From: Amycolatopsis oliviviridis
GTDB taxonomy: Bacteria > Actinomycetota > Actinomycetes > Mycobacteriales > Pseudonocardiaceae
DNA: 64,000 nucleotides
Reading direction: 5' to 3'
Assembly (NCBI RefSeq): GCF_014654365.1
Contig: NZ_BNAY01000005.1
Coordinates: forward strand, 496,001-560,000
Position numbers and translations under genes: made by a program. Shown here in pieces: positions 59,166 through 64,000 of the stretch (its first letter is position 1; the number at the start of each line of letters is the position of its first letter). A model generated the notes under the pieces. The model worked only from the letters and a program-made list of their open reading frames with translations, was not told the origin of the DNA and ran no database searches.

Positions 59166-61052
59166 ATGAGATTCGGGATTTTGGGTCCGCTGGAGGTGTG
59201 GGAAGGCGGTGAGCGGCTTTCCCTTGGGGGACCACAGCAGCGGACCCTGCTCGCCGTGCTCCTGCTCAACGCCAACTCGGTCGTGTCGGCCGACCGGCTG
59301 ATCGACGAGTTGTGGGGGCAGGGCGCGCCGCCGTCCGCCCGCGGTCTGCTGAAGGGGTGCGTCGCCATGCTGCGGCGGGCGCTGGGGGTCGGGCGTGACG
59401 AGCGGCTGCTGACCCGGTCTCCGGGCTATCTGCTTCAGGTCGGGCCCGGCGAGTGCGATCTGGACCGGGTCGAGGAACTGGCCGGAGCCGCGACGACCCG
59501 GTCCGCTTCGGAAGCGGACCAAGCCGCCGCCCTGCTGCGCGAGGCGCTTTCCTACTGGCGCGGGCCCGCGCTCGACGGTCTCGAGGCCGAGGTCTGCCGC
59601 GCGGAGGCCGCCCGGCTGGACGAACTGCGGCTTGCGCTGCTCGAAGAGCGGATCGCCGTGGAACTGCGGATGGGCCGGTTCGCGGAGCTGGTCACCGAGT
59701 TGCAACCGTTGGTACGCAAGCATCCGCTGCGGGAACGGATGTGGGCGCAGCTGATGCTGGCGCTGCACGGCTGCGATCGGCGGGCCGACGCCCTCGCGGT
59801 GTACCAGCGGGTCCGGCGTTCGCTGGTGTCGGAACTCGGTGTCGAACCGAGCGCCGGCCTCCGCCAGGCGCACCGGCTCGTGCTCGTGGGCGCGGATCCC
59901 GCACCGGAGAGAAAGCCCGTGCGCCGGGCGGTACCCGCGCAGTTGCCGTCGGCCGTCCGCGGCTTCACCGGACGGGAAGCCGAACTCGCCGAACTGGGTC
60001 GCCTCCTTACCGCGTCCGAATCGCCGGGGACGGATATCGCCGTGGTTTCGGGCACCGCCGGCGTCGGCAAGACCGCGTTGGTACTCCGATGGTCGCATCT
60101 GGTCCGCGAGCGGTTTCCCGACGGACAGCTCTACGCGGACCTCGGTGGCCACGGCCCGGACGAGCCGGTGCGCCCGGGCGCCACGCTGGCCGCTTTCCTC
60201 GGCGCGCTGGGGCTCGGCGAGCGGGAGATCCCCCGCGATCCGGCCGAGCGGGCGGCCCGCTTCCGGACGGAGGTGGCCGGCCGCCGGATCCTGATCGTGC
60301 TGGACAACGCGGCCTCGGCCGGGCAGATCCGCCCGCTGCTGCCCGGTGCCTCCTCCTGCGCGGTGCTGGTGACGAGCCGGGATTCGATGGCCGGTCTGGT
60401 CGCCTTGCATGGCGCCCGGCGGCTCGGTCTCGGCCGTCTGCCCCGGTCCGACGCGGTCACCCTGCTGCGTGTGCTGATCGGTGACCGGGCCGACGCGGAT
60501 CCGCGTTCGACGGCCGCGCTGGCCGAACTGTGCGCCCGGCTCCCGTTGGCCCTGCGGGTCGTCTCGGAACTCGCCGCCGCGCATCCGGACGGCACGCTCG
60601 CCGAACTCGTCGACGTCCTCGGCGCGCCACAGGACCGGCTCGAACTGCTGGAGGCGGGTGACTATCCGCACGCGTCGGTGCGCACCGGGCTGTCCTGGTC
60701 CTATCGGCGGCTCCCGCCCGAGGCGGCCCGGGTGTTCCGGCTGGCCGGACGACAGGCCGGTGCGGAACTCGACGTCCGGACGACCGCCGCGATCGCCGGG
60801 CTCAGCGTCCGCGAGGCGCGCCGCGCACTCGACGTGCTCGCCAGGGCGAACCTGGTGGACGCTGTCGCTCCCGGCCGCTATGTCATGCACGGCCTCCTGC
60901 GCGATTACGCCGTCTGCCAGGCAGGCGACGAGCCTTACCACGCGGCCGCCACGCTGGGCCTCCTGCCGACCGCCGCCCACCGGCCGCCCACCGGATACCG
61001 ACCGCCGGGCCTCACCGTGGTCCCCGTAAGTACTGGGGAGAACGGAGACTGA
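59166..61052 (+). CDS. SARP-family regulator with NB-ARC domain (AfsR/DnrI-like)
   Basis: A 628-residue pathway activator. The N-terminal OmpR-type winged helix (about 1-90, FGILGPLEV, GGPQQRTLLAVLLL) and the bacterial transcriptional activator domain (about 95-245) make the SARP core; an NB-ARC ATPase follows with Walker A GTAGVGKTAL at about 296 and ILIVLDNA as Walker B. The C-terminal TPR block of full AfsR is missing. It ends 3 bp before the LanM gene, so it is the cotranscribed activator of the lanthipeptide cluster. Confidence 0.9.
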   Translation: MRFGILGPLEVWEGGERLSLGGPQQRTLLAVLLLNANSVVSADRLIDELWGQGAPPSARGLLKGCVAMLRRALGVGRDERLLTRSPGYLLQVGPGECDLDRVEELAGAATTRSASEADQAAALLREALSYWRGPALDGLEAEVCRAEAARLDELRLALLEERIAVELRMGRFAELVTELQPLVRKHPLRERMWAQLMLALHGCDRRADALAVYQRVRRSLVSELGVEPSAGLRQAHRLVLVGADPAPERKPVRRAVPAQLPSAVRGFTGREAELAELGRLLTASESPGTDIAVVSGTAGVGKTALVLRWSHLVRERFPDGQLYADLGGHGPDEPVRPGATLAAFLGALGLGEREIPRDPAERAARFRTEVAGRRILIVLDNAASAGQIRPLLPGASSCAVLVTSRDSMAGLVALHGARRLGLGRLPRSDAVTLLRVLIGDRADADPRSTAALAELCARLPLALRVVSELAAAHPDGTLAELVDVLGAPQDRLELLEAGDYPHASVRTGLSWSYRRLPPEAARVFRLAGRQAGAELDVRTTAAIAGLSVREARRALDVLARANLVDAVAPGRYVMHGLLRDYAVCQAGDEPYHAAATLGLLPTAAHRPPTGYRPPGLTVVPVSTGENGD

Positions 61053-61055
61053 CCG

Positions 61056-64000
61056 GTGCGACTCGACGATTCCTCTTGGTATCGCGCGCTTTCCCTCACC
61101 GAGCGGCTGCCGGCCGACAGCGCCGGGCCCAGCGGTGACCACGGGCCGCGCAGGCTCGACCGCTGGCGGGCACAACGGCCGTTCGACCGCGAAGACTGGT
61201 TCGCCCGGCGGCTGGCGTCGGACGGGATCACCGAAGCGGAACTCGGCGCGCTGCTCGGCGAAGACGACGACGGACTGCGCGACCGCTTGCCGATCCCGCC
61301 GTGGCTGGCCGATCTGGGGGTGTACACCGACGCGGATCGCGGCGACGACGAAGAGCCCCGCGGGTTCGCGGTACTGGCGGAGCCGCTGTTGCGTGACGCC
61401 CGGGTGCGGGTGAGGGCGGAACTCGACAGGCTGGCGGCGGACGGCGGCCCGGTCGACCCCGGGAGCGCGGCGGAGCTGGTGCGGACGAACGTCGAACACG
61501 GCGTCGCCGCCCTCGTCGAGCGGACACTGGTGCTCGAACTCAACGTAGCCCGGGTGCGGGGCGAACTGGACGGCGACACCGCGGCGGACCGCTATCGCGC
61601 CTTCCTCCGGCGGCTGCGCGAACCGGCCACGATCGACGCGCTGTTCACCGAGTACCCCTTGCTCGGCAGGCTGCTCAGCGAACATGTCGAGCGCCGGGCC
61701 TTGGTGCTGCTCGAATTCCTTCGCAGGCTGACCGAGGACTGGCCCGACATCAGGGAGCTGTTCTTCGCGGACGATCCGGGCACGTTGACCGCGTTGGCGG
61801 GCGATGTCGGTGACCGGCATCGAGGTGGACGGGCGGTGCTCATCGCGTCGTTCACCGGCGGGGACCGGCTGGTCTACAAGCCCAAGTCCCTGGCGATCGA
61901 CTGGCGTTTCCAGCAGCTGCTCCGCTGGCTGAACACCAAGGTCGACCGGCTGGAGCTGCGCGCCTTCGCCGTACTGGACCGAGGCGAGTACGGCTGGACC
62001 GAATTCGTCGAGCACCAGCCGTGTCCGGACGAACGGCAGGTGGCGAGGTTCTACCGGCGGCTCGGCGGGCAGCTGGCACTGGTGTACGCCCTGGGCGGCA
62101 CGGACCTGCACCACGAGAACCTCATCGCGTCGGGGGAACACCCGATGGTGGTCGACCTCGAATCGTTGTTCCAGCCCGATCTGTCCCAGCTGGTCGACGC
62201 GTCCGCGGCGGATCTGGGCAAGCAGGTGGCGCTGGACTCGGTGCTTCGAGTCGGTCTGTTGCCGCAGCGGGCCTGGGGGTACGAGGACGCGCCCGGCGTC
62301 GACATCTCCGGCCTCGGCAACGCCGAGGAGCAGTTGACGCCCCGTGCTTCGCCGTACTGGGCGGCCGCGGGCACCGACGAGATGCGCATCGAACGCAAGC
62401 GCATGAAGGTCGGCGGCGGGCGCAACCGGCCGACACTGCGGGGCGCCGCGGTCGACGTGCTCGACCACGCCGAGGATCTGCTCGGCGGGTTCCGTGACAC
62501 CTATCGCGCGCTCAGCGCCGATCGCGACGAGCTGATCGAGGCGGGCGGCTGGCTGGACCGGTTCGCCGACGACGAGATCCGGGTGATCCTGCGGCCGACC
62601 CATCTCTACAGCCTGCTGCTGCGCGAAAGCGTCCATCCCGATCTGCTGCGGGACGGCTTGGACCGCGAACGGTTCTTCGACAAGTTGTGGGTGCCCGTCG
62701 AATACTCCGGCTTCCTGCGTGCCGTGATCGCGGCCGAACGGGCGGAGCTGTGGCGTGGCGACGTCCCGATGTTCGTCGCCCGGCCGTCGTCGCGCGACGT
62801 CTGGAGCGGTTCGGGAGAGCGGCTCCCCGATCTGCTCGACCGCCCGGGTCTCGACCGGGTCAGGGAACGGATCGCGGGGTTCTCCGAAGGGGATCTCGAA
62901 TGGCAGAGCTGGGTCATCCGGGGCTCGCTCACCGCGCTGGCCATCGGCGATCCCGCTGCCAAGACGGCCCGGCCCGGCGGAGGTGAGCGCAGCCGGATCG
63001 GGAGCACGGGAGACCACCGCGCGGCCGCCGAGGCCGTCGGCGACCGGCTGGAACGGCTCGCGATCCGGCACACCGAGGGCGTTTCCTGGCTGGGGCTGAC
63101 CGCTTTCCGTGAGAAATACTGGGATCTCGCCCCGCTGGGTGCCGATCTGTACAGCGGGTTGTCCGGAATCGCGTTGTTCCTCGCGTATCTCGGTGACACC
63201 GTCGGCGAAGATCGCTACACCGAGCTGGCGGAGGGTGCCCTGGCGTCGGTGCGCTACCGGCTCGACCGCCGAGAGGTGGAGCCCGGACAGCTGGGCGCCT
63301 ACTCGGGCTGGAGCAGCACGGTCTACCTGTACACCCACCTCGGCGTCCTCTGGCGGCGGCCCGAATTGCTGGACGAGGCGGTCGGCCTGGCCGCCTGGCT
63401 GGACGGGCTGATCGACGAGGACGACCAGCTGGACGTGCTCGGTGGCGCCGCGGGCTGTATCGCCGCCCTCGCCGGGCTGTACCGGCATCGGCCGGACGAG
63501 AGACTGCTCGAGGTCATCCGGCACTGTGGTGCCCACCTGCTGGGGAAGGCGCGCCCGATATGGGCCGACCTGCCCGCGTCGGTAGGCACCGAACGGCGAG
63601 AGGAAGCCCGGCTGGCCTTGGGCTGGGTGACGCCGCTGGCACCCCGGCCGCTGACCGGATTCGCGCACGGCTCGGCCGGAATCGGCTGGGCGCTGGCCAT
63701 CGCCGCCGAGGCGACCGGGAACGTCCGGTTCACCGACGCCGCGGTCGCGGCGTTCGCCCACGAGCGCGCGCTGTATCAACCGGCGCGGGGGAACTGGCCG
63801 GACCTGCGCGAGGACGGCACGGGGGAGCCGATGACCGCGTGGTGCCACGGGGCCGTCGGTATCGGGCTGGGACGGCTGGCGTTGCCCGCCGCGCTCCGCG
63901 ATCCCGAAACGAGCGTCGAAATCGCCCATGCGGCGGAAACGACGGTGGACCGCGGTTTCGGCGCGAATCATTCACTGTGTCACGGCGACCTCGGTGGTCT
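61056..64000 (+). CDS. lanM: Class II lanthipeptide synthetase LanM (truncated by window end)
   Basis: At least 981 residues without a stop before the window edge. The N-terminal dehydratase (DUF4135) carries the nucleotide/leader-site VYKPKS (273-278, Lys275/Lys277), the catalytic GGTDLHHEN (Asp350, His352) and VDLES (Asp367, Glu369). The C-terminal LanC-like cyclase has zinc ligands Cys930 in WCHG and Cys975-His976 in LCHG; only its last part is missing. LanM dehydrates Ser/Thr of a precursor peptide and forms (methyl)lanthionine rings. GTG start 3 bp after the SARP stop with GGAG upstream. No precursor gene is visible in the window, so it probably lies beyond 64000. Confidence 0.93.
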   Translation, partial: MRLDDSSWYRALSLTERLPADSAGPSGDHGPRRLDRWRAQRPFDREDWFARRLASDGITEAELGALLGEDDDGLRDRLPIPPWLADLGVYTDADRGDDEEPRGFAVLAEPLLRDARVRVRAELDRLAADGGPVDPGSAAELVRTNVEHGVAALVERTLVLELNVARVRGELDGDTAADRYRAFLRRLREPATIDALFTEYPLLGRLLSEHVERRALVLLEFLRRLTEDWPDIRELFFADDPGTLTALAGDVGDRHRGGRAVLIASFTGGDRLVYKPKSLAIDWRFQQLLRWLNTKVDRLELRAFAVLDRGEYGWTEFVEHQPCPDERQVARFYRRLGGQLALVYALGGTDLHHENLIASGEHPMVVDLESLFQPDLSQLVDASAADLGKQVALDSVLRVGLLPQRAWGYEDAPGVDISGLGNAEEQLTPRASPYWAAAGTDEMRIERKRMKVGGGRNRPTLRGAAVDVLDHAEDLLGGFRDTYRALSADRDELIEAGGWLDRFADDEIRVILRPTHLYSLLLRESVHPDLLRDGLDRERFFDKLWVPVEYSGFLRAVIAAERAELWRGDVPMFVARPSSRDVWSGSGERLPDLLDRPGLDRVRERIAGFSEGDLEWQSWVIRGSLTALAIGDPAAKTARPGGGERSRIGSTGDHRAAAEAVGDRLERLAIRHTEGVSWLGLTAFREKYWDLAPLGADLYSGLSGIALFLAYLGDTVGEDRYTELAEGALASVRYRLDRREVEPGQLGAYSGWSSTVYLYTHLGVLWRRPELLDEAVGLAAWLDGLIDEDDQLDVLGGAAGCIAALAGLYRHRPDERLLEVIRHCGAHLLGKARPIWADLPASVGTERREEARLALGWVTPLAPRPLTGFAHGSAGIGWALAIAAEATGNVRFTDAAVAAFAHERALYQPARGNWPDLREDGTGEPMTAWCHGAVGIGLGRLALPAALRDPETSVEIAHAAETTVDRGFGANHSLCHGDLGG

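Noticed and set aside
58941..63971. A 1676-codon open frame on the minus strand
   Set aside because: It lies exactly antisense to the SARP and LanM genes, whose catalytic motifs are intact on the plus strand. Long antisense frames are common in GC-rich DNA.
61056..64000. Lanthipeptide precursor gene between SARP and LanM or upstream of SARP
   Set aside because: The SARP-LanM gap is 3 bp and no short Cys-containing ORF with a ribosome-binding site was found in 58823-59165.

Overview
The window is high-GC actinobacterial DNA. Many genes start with GTG or TTG and sit behind clear Shine-Dalgarno sequences. F420-type PPOX oxidoreductases, CarD, DivIVA-like and SARP proteins, and the block rlmB-cysS-ispF-ispD-carD-lipoprotein-radA all point to Pseudonocardiaceae, most likely Amycolatopsis or a close relative. 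The genus is an inference; no marker gene was compared.

Layout. 0-5 kb: MFS efflux pump, secreted amidase, mutY, beta-carbonic anhydrase, LacI regulator. 5-7.6 kb: metal ABC importer (znuA/C/B type) behind a Zur-box-like site. 7.6-14 kb: AlgX/AlgJ-like acetyltransferase, a 46-bp-period repeat array, three tandem DUF445 paralogues and a DivIVA-like coiled coil. 14-25 kb: a sugar-alcohol (probably tetritol/tetrulose) catabolic locus with two FGGY kinases, a polyol MFS, DeoR regulator, histidine phosphatase, HAD phosphatase, fused DhaK-DhaL kinase, RpiB isomerase, 2-hydroxyacid dehydrogenase and class II aldolase; both outward operons carry the same GTTAACTTAAC palindrome. 25-29.7 kb: an uncharacterised trio (HD, cupin-like, membrane protein), then a TetR/transglutaminase-like operon divergent from an alpha/beta hydrolase across two operators. 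29.7-39.5 kb: MBOAT acyltransferase and the conserved housekeeping block, with an odd IspD and no disA after radA. 39.5-50.8 kb: ECF sigma factor with partner, secreted C39-like protein, GH6 cellulase, trehalose genes including an OtsB-GH15 fusion, ThrE exporter and PhoD.

50.8-57.8 kb: a tRNA-Thr(TGT) whose 3' half is repeated about 6.85 kb downstream. The repeats bound a genomic island with no recognisable recombinase. It carries a pentapeptide-repeat membrane protein, a protein with a HEPN-like RNxxxH motif, a STAND/TPR ATPase with near-identical DNA-level repeats, and a 38-residue ORF with its own ribosome-binding site and terminator-like hairpin. This is the best candidate for an undescribed system, possibly defensive.

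57.8-64 kb: a protein with four cold-shock domains, then the start of a lanthipeptide gene cluster: a SARP regulator followed 3 bp later by a class II LanM synthetase that runs off the window. Long perfect inverted repeats of a common design (arms such as GAAGGGGCC...GGCCCCTTC) recur in intergenic gaps throughout.
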